64,000 nt of DNA from Verticillium longisporum. Its lineage: Eukaryota > Ascomycota > Sordariomycetes > Glomerellales > Plectosphaerellaceae. The position numbers and the translations under genes are program-made. Every line of letters starts with the position of its first letter. Position 1 is the stretch's first letter. This document shows positions 10,669 to 22,447 of this stretch, piece by piece. The stretch spans positions 1,798,001 through 1,862,000 of the forward strand of contig JAETXT010000001.1 in NCBI GenBank assembly GCA_019188255.1, written 5' to 3'. The notes beneath the pieces were generated by a model. It saw only the letters and a program-made list of their open reading frames with translations. It ran no database searches and was not told the origin of the DNA.

Positions 10669-12823
10669 ACCACTGTCCCACGGCTTCTGTGCAAGACAGC
10701 CCGTCATACCCCCTTCCCAATAGCCGCCATAACCACCACCTGCTCTCCTCGCCAGGCATCTACTTGTCTGTTTTCGGCGATCCCGCTTTGATCTCGTGTC
10801 CCCTGGGCCCTGAGTGGTCGACATCCGAAATCGTGCTCCAGGAGATCTTGGTGTGCCTCCTATGCTCCTTGTCATCAAGTTCACCAGCAGGAATATCCGT
10901 CGAATCAACTTTGTTGTTTCCAGCGAAATCGCCTAAAGGGCGTGACATGCCTTCGCTCAGGACTTGCAGCAACGTCACCAGACAGCGAAGGAGGGTTGTC
11001 CTTACGGATCGGAGCCATTCAGTATCTGATCAGAGACAAGGCAAGGCTCTCGACACCTAGATTCGACCAGTGCAAACGCCCAAGAACCCCAAGCTCATTC
11101 TTCTGGCCATTCCAACGCCCAGCCTGATGCCGCCAGTGGATGGATGACACCCAACGCCTACCAATGTAGCCAGGATGGACTGTGGTTCACAACAGCATGG
11201 CTCCCGCTGCAGCCGCTGTCACAGCAGGCTGCAGGAGGCAGTCAGCCACCACGCGACCCTGCTTACCCCTGGCGCTGGCCCTCATCCTCCGGAGCTCTAC
11301 CAGATGGACGGGCCTTAGTCAAGCTGACCGATACACACATCACACACGCTCGTGGCGCCGCAAGGCCCTTCTTCGTGCCTTCTCGTCGTTGATTTAAGCT
11401 TTAAAGTGTTACACAATCGGCCCGTTAGCAAAGAAAGGCCCGAAGATGGAGGTTTTGATCGTCTTCTGGTAGGATCAAACGTCCCATACGCACAGGAGAG
11501 GCTTGTGAGATACCGGCGGCGTCGGCCCCACTCAGCGACACCACTGCGCCGGGGCCGGAGTTGACGTTCGTTCTCGGCTCTCTGCCTGACATCCAATCGA
11601 GCTATACAACGAGTCAAGTCCTAGAATCCAAGGTCCAAGGCTACAACAACCACGCAATCCTCCATGCTCGCCTCGCATGGATGCCCGTCACCCTCTCATT
11701 TCGAACTGCTGCGCTTGCCAATGCAAGGTCTCGCTTGCCCGGTCTGGCCACAGCCCGTAAGCAACTTCAATGTTTGTCCGACGCGCCTGCCGAGGCCTAT
11801 GTATTGTCATTATGGCACCTGATTGGTGACAGAGCGCAGCAACTCGTTCATGTACCCTGGCTACCTCGTTTGTGACGTGCCTCGAAGCTTCCTGACGGTC
11901 AAAGAGGGTGTTGTCAGTTCTGGGCACCGTCCGTGTGACTCTCCGCGGAAGCCTGCTCCCGGAAATGCCGGAGCCTAAGGTGTTGCGCCTTGTTGGCTAA
12001 GCGAGAGGCGAGGCATTTGATCTCGGGCACTGGATTTAGAGCGCGTTGAAGGATCGCAAACGTGGCAACAGCCGGCGGCTTGAACATCCGGCCCCCTAAT
12101 CGACCCCACCTTCTTGTTGAGATTGGAGGGCAGTCTATGGGACTGAAGGGTTCAGCTCTGACATCTCATGCATCAGGCGTAGGTATCATGTCAGAAGATG
12201 GACCAAACAAAGGTCCAGTACTGAAGTGGCCTCGGGGCTTCCGCATCTGTTGGATCATAGTCGCAGGTGAAAGACGCAAGCTGCTGCTCGCAACCAGGGA
12301 ATGGACCCATTCACAAGCTAAGTCTTCGACATTGACCGTGTTACCCGTCGGAAGATTCTTGAGATACCCATCACAGAGTATTGGTTTGGGGGCTGTTGTG
12401 GAAAGCCTGTGTGACCAATGTTCGCCATAGCTAAGCTCGGGATTGACCAAGAGGACACCAAAGGGGCTCCCGATGAAGGAAGCCTGGAGCAACATAGCCC
12501 TGCCACATAACACACTTCTGTCGATCCAATAATACCGAAATCCTCTTTCTCAAGGTAAGGATACACAGAACCTGATTCTTCTTGGGTTAAGAGCCAGGAT
12601 GGTGAATGCTGGCATAGCAAGACCTACAGTAATAGGTTCTGATCGGGTACTTGTTACAGGGAGGAAGACAGATAAGCTCCTACACGCCAGCCCCCCGCAG
12701 TCAGTGATCAAGTCAGTGGTGGATTCGAGACAGCAGAGATGTTCAAGGTGATATGCCGGTGACCCCAGGCCTGGTATTTTACATAGTGACAAGGTTATGG
12801 TACAGTCCATCTCTACACACGGC

Positions 12824-13501
12824 TCAACCCCTTCGGCTGGCCTCAATCTCCGCCTTGCGCTGGGCGATGCGCTTCTTGTAACGGACCTCGGTCCTCCTCC
12901 TCTCACCACCATCCACCTTGATACCTTGTCTATGCTCCCACATGCCCTCGACGACCTGCACCTTTGCGCCGTCACCGGCCTTCAGGGGTAGCGCATAGGG
13001 GCCCGTGATGGCACTGGCGCCGCGCACCTGGTACCCTCGAACGCGCTCGTCCGGGCCCTGTACGGCGCCGTCCGCCTTCTGGCCCGCCGGGACGTTGATG
13101 ACCCACTTTCTGTCTTGTGCCTCGGTGGTCGCGACCTGGAGATACGCCTCGCCATTCTCAACGTGCTTGAAGTCTCCGCCGGGGCCGAGGGCGCCCTGCC
13201 TGTAGCGCTCGAGCCAGGCGAGGAGGTAGCGGCGGGTGCGTGGCGGCTCGATGCCCAGTTCCTTCATCTGCGTCGAGTCGGAGGTGAAGAGGGAGTTCCA
13301 CGTGGGAAACTTCTCGGCGTATTGGCTGAGGCCGCGGCCGAGGACCTTCAGGAGCGTCGGGACGTCGGGGACGAGAGGGACAGGCTGGGGAATTGCCGGC
13401 GTTGCTCGTTTAGAGGCCCATCGTAGTTGGCAGGTGTTGACTGTGGAAAACCGCGGAGCAATTGCGCTCAGGGGCGGGATTCGAAGCTGAGGAGCCTTCA
13501 T
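12824..13501 (-). CDS. FYV4: mitochondrial small ribosomal subunit protein mS41 (Fyv4, IGR motif)
   Basis: Single-exon gene, 225 aa, ATG at 13501-13499, stop at 12824-12826. Residues 1-35 form a basic presequence with few acidic residues (MKAPQLRIPPLSAIAPRFST...). Residues ~50-103 match the IGR motif of Fyv4/mS41: LKVLGRGLSQYAEKFPTWNS, then ELGIEPPRTRRYLLAWLERY and RQG. The long C-terminal extension is charged and ends in a basic helix. mS41 is a structural component of the fungal mitoribosome small subunit. Family recognition is strong; the presence of the IGR motif plus a presequence is the basis. No intron is needed. Confidence 0.88.
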   Translation of the reverse strand: MKAPQLRIPPLSAIAPRFSTVNTCQLRWASKRATPAIPQPVPLVPDVPTLLKVLGRGLSQYAEKFPTWNSLFTSDSTQMKELGIEPPRTRRYLLAWLERYRQGALGPGGDFKHVENGEAYLQVATTEAQDRKWVINVPAGQKADGAVQGPDERVRGYQVRGASAITGPYALPLKAGDGAKVQVVEGMWEHRQGIKVDGGERRRTEVRYKKRIAQRKAEIEASRRG

Positions 13502-14139
13502 CGTGGATCTGATGTCGCGTGGATAGGTCAGATATGCGTCCAGGGAGAATGGCGGTTGAGTGTCAGCAGATGAACCGCAGAGGGCGCACCAGCTCGCTTT
13601 GGCTGCTGACTTTGCTCCTGAAGTAAGGTAATTTGCGATGAAATGCCGCGAAAGGGTGGTCGAGGAAGGCGGAGCGGAGGTGGATTATGATCGTAACGCC
13701 TGTCAAGCTGAGGATACCTTCAACCTCTGGGAATTTGCAGATCGGATTGAAAAGTTGAATTATGTAAGCAGCACGGGACTGAGAGAACCCGCTTTCCGAC
13801 AGGGAACGCGCTTGGTTCGCGCCCAGCTTCTCGGTCGGTCAGTTCGGTGAAGTGACCCACCTAGTGACGCCACTACAGGAGCCAGACGTTATATTTGCGC
13901 CTCGGCGCGTTGGTGACAGATGTTATCGATAAGAGAAGGCAGCCAACAGCCTCGTAGCTGCCTTGTGAAGGAAGAATGAAGAACGACTTTTCATGCCATT
14001 CACCTCATCCTTCTAGTCAAGTGATATAGAAAGGGGTCCTCCGCCGACAAAAGTTAACGAAACGGTCCCGTAACATGTCTAGTGTTGACGCGTCCCCTGT
14101 CTCTACGGCTGTGCGCACACACACCCCCACGACGCTGTG
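13502..14139. promoter_or_regulatory. divergent promoter region between FYV4 and the SHPRH-like gene
   Basis: About 640 bp. A 70-codon open frame at 13638-13850 has no recognisable features. No further structure is seen. Confidence 0.4.
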
Positions 14140-17100
14140 ATGCCAGCTTCAAAGTCAAACGTCCGACTTCCCAAGCCGTTTCCTTTGGTTGACCTGAATG
14201 GTAATTTGATACAGTCTGCCAATTCAGTTAGATTGAATGTTGATGCCTGATTTGTAGATGAAATCCCTTCCGCTTTGATTGAGGCCTTGGTGGCCCTTGC
14301 CACTTCCGACGGCAATGACGCCTTACATGAACCGGCCTCGAAACGAGCAAAGCTGTCTCGTGACAACCCATTTCCAGCCTATCTCATCACACGGCAAACA
14401 CTTTCCATCTTCAGGCGGGCTGCGGAGACCCTGGATCTACAGGAGCCAGCAATTCGAAATGATGTCGGCAGCCACCTGCAGCTATCGTACGTGAGCAGCC
14501 AGTGGTCCTCAAAGCAACTGAAGCTGTCGGTGCCATCCGCTGGAATCACAGGCCGAGCCGCTCTCGCCCTACGCCCTGATTCTGTCAGTCATGCGTTGGA
14601 AGCGTGCATAAACATCCACAGCAAAGAATCAAAAGTTGATGAGGGCGCACTCTGGACAACTGTCAGCCTTCGGATCGAACGACAGGGTAAAAATGTACTG
14701 ATCGTGTTCGATCTCGAGCTATACTGGAACGCGACCTTCTCTCCCTTCCGACTGCGTACGCCTCGTCAACGGGAAATCAGTCAGATGGTTCTATCAACGT
14801 TTTTCAACGATGAGGAGACAACAACAACGACAACCCAGGCCGCAGAAACGACGTGGACACCCTTGGATTTCTACGAAGCTGCCTTCGTTCCTCCAGCGAC
14901 AGATGGATCTGCGTTGGCTATCGAAGTACCAGGTCTTAACGCGTCACTCTACCCCTACCAGAAGAGGACTTTGAAATGGCTACTGCATCGTGAGGGCATG
15001 CGTTGGGTGCCTCCTTCCGACGGGTCAGCAGCGGGCTTGAAGAGCGTAGAGGACCCTGTGACTTTGCAACCCGCCCGCAGTTTTGGGGAGATTGCAAGCT
15101 CCGGCAACGTGCAGTGGTATCTCAGTCATTTGTACCATGCAATAAGTCCCGAGCCCTCAGCCTTCTTGAGCGCCGAGAAGGAGGTTAGAGGGGGTATCCT
15201 TTCAGAGGAGATGGGTCTCGGTAAGACTCTCGAAATCATTGGATTGATTCTGCTCCACAGGCGTCCACCCGCGGACGAGGATTCGTACCTCAATGTCAAC
15301 AACGAGAGACTCCTCAAGAGCGGAGCTACGCTGATTGTTTGCCCCGAGTCTCTGAGACAGCAGTGGATGGATGAGCTCGAACGCCATGCCCCCCATCTGC
15401 TCGTCAGCTACTATCCTGGTCGAGCTCAATTTCGTAACCAATCTGAAGAGGAGGTGTTCCGAAACATGGCGGCACACGATGTCATTGTTACTACCTACAG
15501 GACGCTTACCGCCGAAATCCACTACGCAACCAAACCACCAGAGAGATCGAGGCGAAGAGAACGCGAATACGAGCGCCCCAAATCGCCCCTCACTCAGATC
15601 TCGTGGTGGAGGGTGTGTCTTGACGAGGCGCAGATGATCGAGACAGGCGTTAGCGCGGCTGCCCTGGTGGCACGCGTCTTGCATCGCGTTAACGCATGGG
15701 GAGTGACAGGTACACCTGTGAAGAAAGATGTGCAAGACCTGTTAGGTCTTTTACTCTTCCTACGATTCGAGCCTTATTGCTCATCTCCTCAAGTTTGGAA
15801 AGCGTTGACCAAGAATCACAAGCCGCTGTTTCATGATCTCTTCCATGACATTGCGATACGGCACACGAAGAAACTCGTCAGAGACGAACTGGAACTCCCG
15901 GCTCAAAAGCGATTCGTCATTACGCTGCCCTTTACCGCCGTTGAAGAACAGCATTATCAATCAATCTTTGCCGAGATGGCCGAGGTGTGCAATGTCGATC
16001 TGGATGGAAATCCTATGCTGGCCGACTGGGATCCCAAGAGCTATGAGGAAGCCATGGGGACTTTTCTGAATCGCTTGAGACAGGCAGCGCTGCATCCCGA
16101 AGTCGGCGTTCAGAACCGCCGCGCTTTGGGCCACAGAGCAGGTCCCCTCCGCACCGTTGACGAAGTGTTGACTGCCATGATTGAGCAGAGTGACGCTTCG
16201 ATTCGAACCGAACAACGAGCGTACTTCACCGCTAGACTCAACCATGGTCAACTGCTCGAGAACGGTCCTCTCGTCAAGGAAGCGTTGGTGATCTGGAACC
16301 AAACGAGGCGTGAAGTTGAAGAAGTGGTTGGGAGGTGCCGGCAGGAGCTCGATGCTGCGATGAACGCTGCTAAACGGACCAACTTTGAGAATGGGGCCGC
16401 GCCCAACACGAATGGCACTCCTGATGAAGATGTTATAGAAGGACTGGACGAGTACGTATTAGACCTGGTCGAGCGCAGCACACAGCTGACGACAATTTAG
16501 GTACCAAGCTAGCCCTGAGGTCGGCGAGGCTCTCATGCGTCTTCGATCAGCTTTGGAGGTCCAGCACCGAGCCATATTCTTCTGCGCAAATGCGCGTTTC
16601 CAGATCAAGTCCAACCCGGACTTTACTGAGCCTGACTCTGCCGAGTTCTCTGCACTGCAGAAGTTGGAAGAAGAAGGCTACGAAACGGCAAAAGGTGTAC
16701 GACGAGAGATTTTGTCAGAGGTAAGGCAATATGGAATTCAATTTCTGGCAGGCACACTGATACCTTTGAATAGAACCACAAGAAGGCCACGAAAGCAATG
16801 CGGAAGCTAGGGAATGATGCTGCGTCGCAGAACTTCGTTACAATCCCAGAGCTGATCCCGAACCCAGTCAAGGGTTTGGAAAGCGCCGCAGTGGTGGAAA
16901 AGGTCGAGGAACTTTATGGCTTCTTGAACTTGCAAGCAAATCTCATCGACGAATGGAGAGAAGTGATCGTTGGTCTTCTCTTGCAACCTCTTGTGGACGA
17001 AGAAAACGAAACAGAAACAACAGGCGACGAGTTTGTCAATTCCACGGCAATACAAGAGCAACTGATGGTTCATGTTCAAGTGCTTCGAGCCACCATAGTG

Positions 17101-18872
17101 GATCGACAAGATGCCATCTCTGGCCTCCAGAATCTGCTTGTCAAGCACGAGACTCAAACAACAAAGGCACTGGCCATGGACGGCGAGGGTCCTGCACCAA
17201 AGACCTTGATTGAGCTGCTTGACGTGCGAAACAAAGTCAAACCATCACTAGAGAAGCATGGGTGTCTGCGCGGCGCGATTGGCGAACTACGTGCTCTCGC
17301 CGCTAGGCTCCCGCCGCATGAGCCTGGGAAGGAAAGCAGAGCAAACATGGAGCATGCAGTGGTGAACAGGCAGATCAAGGATATTCAGGCCCAGATACAA
17401 GCCCAGACGAAAGCTTCTCAACGTCTGGAACGGGAATGCGACGAGTTCACCAACGCCATGAACCTTCGACTGGACTACTATCGTCAACTGCAGGCCATAT
17501 CCGACAGCGTTGATGTTTATGAAGGGCCAAAGACGCAAGACGTCTTGACGAAATGGGCAAATGCTGCAGAGACTGCTCACCGCAAGCTCTCATCCGCAGA
17601 AGCGAAGCACCGATATCGTAAGTCAGCTCCTTGTACGGTTAGCTCACAGCGACGGTCTTTACGCTAGTATCCCTCGTATCCCTACCTTTATTCTGGATTT
17701 ACATACACTGACACAATTATCTATATAGTTGTCAGCCTCCGAGACGGCGGAGCATCAAAAGCCAATGAGCCGAAGATGTGCATCATTTGCCAAACAGACT
17801 TCACAATCGGGGTTCTCACTGTTTGTGGTCATCAATTCTGCAAGCATTGCCTCATGCTCTGGTTCAAAGCGCACCACAACTGTCCCATGTGCAAACGAAA
17901 GCTCAAGATCACCGATCTCCACACCATTACACTTAAGCCAAGAGAATTGACTCTCCATACCGAAGATGTTACAATGTCCACACCAGGAAAGAAACGCAGC
18001 ACAGCCCGCAACAAATCAGCCATTTACTCGGAATTTGGCGCGGACAAGCTGGCCCAGATCAAAGACGTTGACTTGGAAGGCCCACCCTTGACCACAAAGG
18101 TTGATTCCATTGTTCGACACCTGCTCTGGCTCCGAGAATCTGATCCTGGGGCCAAATCCATTGTTTTCTCCCAGTAAGAGTTGAGGCCCACCCCTCTTGG
18201 CACAGTCACTGACCACGCAAAAGATATCGAGACTTCCTACAAGTCATAGGGTCCGCACTGTCTCGATCTCGGATCGGCTACACGTCGATCGACAAGCCCA
18301 ATGGGGTCCAGCGTTTCAAAGAAGATGCGGGCATGGAATGCTTCCTGCTTCATGGACGGGCCCAGTCAAGCGGCCTTAATCTCGTGAACGCCAGCCACGT
18401 CTTCTTATGCGAGCCGCTACTGAACACAGCGATAGAATTACAGGCCATTGCTCGTGTGGATCGGATAGGTCAACAGCACGAAACAACGGTCTGGCTGTAC
18501 CTCGTCGAAGGCACCGTGGAAGAGTCCATTTACAATCTTTCGGTCAAGAGACGCCTCCAGCATCTGAGCTCCGTCACCAAGGGAAAATCCAAAGAAACCA
18601 CCCCCGACGTGTTGGAACCGACGCTCGAAGCTGCGAACACCTTCGAGATGGAAAATGCAAGTCTCTCGAAACTGATGAGCAAAGACCGAAGTGCCGGGGA
18701 GGCGGTTGATAAGGAAGACCTCTGGGAATGTCTATTTGGACACGTCGCAAGAGCGGCCAACTCGGAGTCGCGAGAAGAGCGAAGAGAGAACCCGGCAGTC
18801 ATGAATCTCCTGGCGGCCGAGGCAGCCGAGTCGCGGCGGATGGTGGAGAACGCCAGCCAGCTCGAAACATGA
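14140..18872 (+). CDS. IRC20: SNF2-family ATPase with RING finger, SHPRH/Irc20 type
   Basis: join(14140..14200,14258..16451,16501..16720,16774..17617,17729..18173,18224..18872), 1470 aa; five introns, all phases consistent. N-terminal ~250 residues precede YPYQKRTLKWLLHREG. The Walker A motif EEMGLGKTLEI is near residue 338 and the DEAQ box (CLDEAQMIETG) near 475, followed by the NAWGVTGTP motif. After a long coiled-coil insert comes a C3HC4 RING finger near 1123-1165 (MCIICQTDF, CGHQFCKHC, HNCPMCKRKL). The C-terminal helicase lobe has SIVFSQ, HGRAQSSGLNLVNASHVFL and RVDRIGQQHETTVWLYLVEG (about 1240-1400). Placing the RING between the two ATPase lobes is diagnostic of SHPRH/Irc20. These are nuclear E3 ligase/translocases acting in DNA-damage tolerance and recombination. 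The second exon's donor (GTACGT at 16452) is needed because the open frame otherwise ends at 16500. Confidence 0.92.
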
Positions 18873-19382
18873 GTTCGTAGTACCTACATATCAAGATACC
18901 CCTTAGTTTGGTTGCAACAGAGAGTTCGAGTTCAAGGCGGACGTCTTCCGATATGGGAGCTTTCGATTTTGCGGTAGTGTCTTGCAGTGACATTTCAAGC
19001 ACACGTTGCTTTTGGAAATCAAGGATTATCCTTTCAGGGGGAGTGGTCAAGGTGGTTCAGGGTCGTAGCTGATGTTAACCTTGGAGGCTGGTCGCCAGCC
19101 GGCATCAGCCGGTGTGGGGTGTTCCCCGCAACGCCATTGCTCGACAGCTCGCGCTGTGACGTTCTGGGCTGGGCTTCGAGTTCGTATCGTTCCTGTCCAA
19201 GCACCTTCATAGTGCTGACCTGCATCCAACATCCCCAACGTGTCGCCAATTAGGAGGCAACCTCCCTGAAAACGAGTCCTAAGCTCCGGACATGGCATAG
19301 TCCGAGGACTACCTGATTTCCTTCCATCATACGCAGCGCCTCGATTCCACAACCACCTGCGGCTGGCCGCCGTCCAACAGCA
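18873..19382. other. intergenic, no gene seen
   Basis: 3' flank of the SHPRH-like gene and upstream region of RCY1. Short overlapping ORFs only. Confidence 0.5.
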
Positions 19383-22144
19383 ATGTACAAGGCCAAGGGC
19401 AGGGGGTCCCCCTCAGCGGACCAGCATCCTCAGTGCCTTGAAGGCGACGGAGATGCTGGGTTCCAAGCCGACCCTCCCCGCGGGTTAGGAGCCCCGACCT
19501 TCCGATCCGAGAGGGACTCGCACTGACGACAGCAGAGATTCTCGTCGCCATTCTCGACTACCTCCCCGTTTCCGACCTCATGCGCGTTGCGCGGTGCTCC
19601 TGGCGCATGCAGGAGATGGTCTACGACGACACACGATGGGTGGCCCGGTTGAAAAGCATGGGGTGCTGGGACGAGGCCGAGGCGAGGCAGCACTTCGAAA
19701 ACGCCATGAGGAAGAGGCGCGAAGCCGCAGAACAGGCCAAGGCCGCGGCGAGACGACCTGGAGCGGGACCAAACGACGCGAACGCGCGACCTGCGGGGGA
19801 CATGACGATATTCGACGCATCGGTGGAGGAGGACCGCCAGAAACGAATGTTCGAGCTGGACGGGTTCGAGAAGTTGTCGCTGGCGCCCCCGCAGCCGGCG
19901 AGTGACCCGTTCAAGGACCCACAGGCGCTGCTGGACGTGATCAAGAACTCGAGGAGCATAAGAGGGCATGCGCGGCAAGAATACGGCAAGATATACGGCG
20001 CTCTGGGGCCGTTCTACCAGGACCTGGCGAGGGCGAGGAGTCACACGGACCCGGTCGTCTTCCAGGTCTTTCGGGACCCGGAGCAGCAGGCGCAGATGCT
20101 GTCCAATCTGCACACCTTTGCAAAGAGTGACTGGGCGCAAGGGTGGAGCGAACGGGAACAAAAACTGCTGACCATGACGGGCATTTTCGAGGGGGCCGTA
20201 CTACGAGAGTTCGAACAAGGATACGAGTTCTGGGATGTCGACGGCAGGATGCGGCGCTACGCCCATGTCCTTCACACGCTCAACGGCGGCGCCGCAAGCG
20301 TTGATCTCTTCATTCAGAAGCACCCCATATTCAACGATACGGAGATTATATCGGCAAACTCGGTAGACAGCCTGAACAGAGCTGGGGCCGACGACGCCGA
20401 CCTTGAACCGTCACAGGTGTTCTTCGAGCTGTTGCTCAAGAAGGCCAACGAGCAAACGTCCATTATGGAACGCATCTTTCCAGAAGCGGAAACCTCCTTT
20501 TGGGAGCTCATCGAGAAGATCCGAGACGACATCATTTTGGAATACTCCACTTCCTTGTTTGATGCGGCACATCAGCGAAGCCTTGGGGCCTATCTAAAGG
20601 CGGTGTCGGGTGTTTTCGAACAGACAATGCTGTTCTTCCAGTCTTTGACGCCACCGAAACCCTCAAAAGAGACGATCGAGACCAAGGCCAGGGAGATGAC
20701 CATTAGAGTGTTTGAGCCGCACGTTGACCTTTATCTGCAAGAGGAGCTGGACTTTTTCACCAAGCACGCCGAGTCAGAGGTCGGCACATGGGAGAAGAGG
20801 TTATCAGAGCAGGACGCCTCCGTCGAGTCATTTTACATGTCGAACATCAATCGTCAAGTTGATAAGACGGACTTTTTGAGTTCATTCAAAAAGGTCGTCA
20901 TGATGCCTGTCAGCGTCCTTCCCAGCTTCCAGGCACCCTTTGGCAGCGGCGCAAAGCCCTCAACAGCGACGCCAGCCAATGGTTCAGGGCTCAACACACC
21001 TCAATTGTGTCGTCCTGAGACGCCGGGCGTCGGGGGGAGTGTGGATGGGCGCAAGAGTCCTCTTCCGGACAAGGCGCCGACGGACGAGCTGGCAGCCAAG
21101 GCAGCGCTGATGGCGTCTCGTCTCGAAGGCATCAAGTCATTGTTCAGCATTGAAGTCGCTCTCAACCTCGTCCATGCGGCGCAGACGAGCCTGGGACGGG
21201 CGGCGCAGTTCATCCGACTCAAGGGCCAGTACGGCGAAGAAGCGCGCGAGCAGTGCGAGACCATCTTTGTCGTTCTCCTGCGGATTCTCGGGACGAAGCA
21301 TGTCCAGGTCGGTTTCGAGAAGGCTGTCGGGCATCTCTCCAACTACAACCCGCGCGAGGTCAGCCACCACGACCAGTCGGGCGTGGCGCCGCTGGTGCAG
21401 TTTATCGAGCTTGTCAACGTCGGCGACCTCATCTCGCAGATGATTGACGTGTTCTACGAGCAGCAGCTCGCGGGCCCCAAGATTGCCGACAAGAACGACT
21501 TTCTCGACCCGGCGGGCCTCGCCAAGCGCAAGTGGGAGCAGATGCTCGACGAGAACGTGGCGGCGGGCCTCAACAAGGGCATCGACGTGCTCATGGACGA
21601 GGTCGAATTCCTGCACGGCTCGACGCAGCTGCCGACCGACTACAACCCGCAGCTCGACGCCGCCAGCGGCATCCTCGCGGACCCGGGCCCGACGGCGACG
21701 GCGCAGCGCATCGTCGAGCTCGTGTCGGCGCACACGCGCATACTCGTCGGCAGCACGGACAAGTCGATGCTCGACGTGTTCAACGGCGAGGTCGGGCTTC
21801 GCCTCTTCACGGCCGTCTGCAAGCACCTCAAGCGCCAGCGCGTCAGCACGGCCGGCGCCATCAAGCTCATCGCCGACATGAACCTCTACTTTGAGTACAT
21901 ACGCACGCTGCGCAACCAGGACCTGCTGGCCTACTTTAAGGCGCTGCGCGAGCTCAGCCAGATCTACCTCATTGAGCCGCAGCACGCCAAGGAGATGGCC
22001 ACCATCATCGCCGACGGTGACCGCTTTGGCGGCATCTTCCGCGCCGAGGAGGTCTACGAGTACGCCCAGCGCCGCGCCGACTGGTACCAGGTCAAGACCA
22101 AGGTCGAGCGGGCCATGTACGGGATGGAATGTCAGCTCATGTAA
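19383..22144 (+). CDS. RCY1: Rcy1 recyclin: F-box and Sec10-like protein with CAAX box
   Basis: Proposed join(19383..19432,19489..22144), 901 aa. The body is certain; the 5' end is not. The F-box (AEILVAILDYLPVSDLMRVA, then ARCSWRMQEMVYDDTRW) extends upstream of the first in-frame ATG at 19580, so that ATG cannot be the start. An intron GTGCCT...GGTTAG (19433-19488) links an ATG at 19383 in phase, but its donor is weak; sequence errors in the same stretch are an alternative. After a basic coiled coil comes a long helical region similar to exocyst Sec10 (residues ~170-880). The last four residues are CQLM, a CAAX prenylation box, as in yeast Rcy1. Rcy1 acts in recycling from early endosomes to the plasma membrane/Golgi and binds Skp1. 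Codon third positions become almost uniformly G/C from about 21,350 to the end. Confidence 0.85.
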
Positions 22145-22447
22145 TGATGCACGAAGCACGAATATAGAAGCATGATGAAACCCACAAAACTCAAGAATGT
22201 CCATGTGCCTGTGTCTGTGAAAGAAAAAACATGTGAAAGAAGGAAAAAACATTGAATTCCTGGCGCAGTTGCCAATCTCGATTGGTAACCGTCTATGCTT
22301 TCTGGTTTTCATATACCCACCATCCCCCCTTTTTGGGTTTTGCATGTGTCCCGAACGCCCGATCCCCCAAACGCCAAGAGATGATGCCTGATCTGATTCC
22401 CTATTTTCGCGCACAAACGCTCGCCATGCCTCGGACGCAGTATAGGG
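22145..22447. other. convergent 3' spacer RCY1/CDK7
   Basis: 303 bp between two convergent stop codons; A-rich near 22,220-22,250. It probably holds both 3' UTRs. Confidence 0.5.

Larger units (their letters stand above)
7572..12823. other. long gene-free region (5.25 kb)
   Basis: I see no coding gene on either strand. The longest open frame (190 codons, 9576-10148, -) has no motif, no supporting splice structure and random-looking composition. The region contains one GGTACCTACC element (10636-10668) and an 8-bp triplicate at 10471-10494. Part of it is the upstream region of the bZIP-like gene. It could hold an unannotated non-coding RNA, but nothing in the sequence shows one. Confidence 0.5.

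Noticed and set aside
21137..22414. 425-codon antisense open frame under RCY1
   Set aside because: It is a by-product of G/C-ending codons in the sense gene; the translation is a string of Leu/Val/Arg/Asp with no family resemblance.
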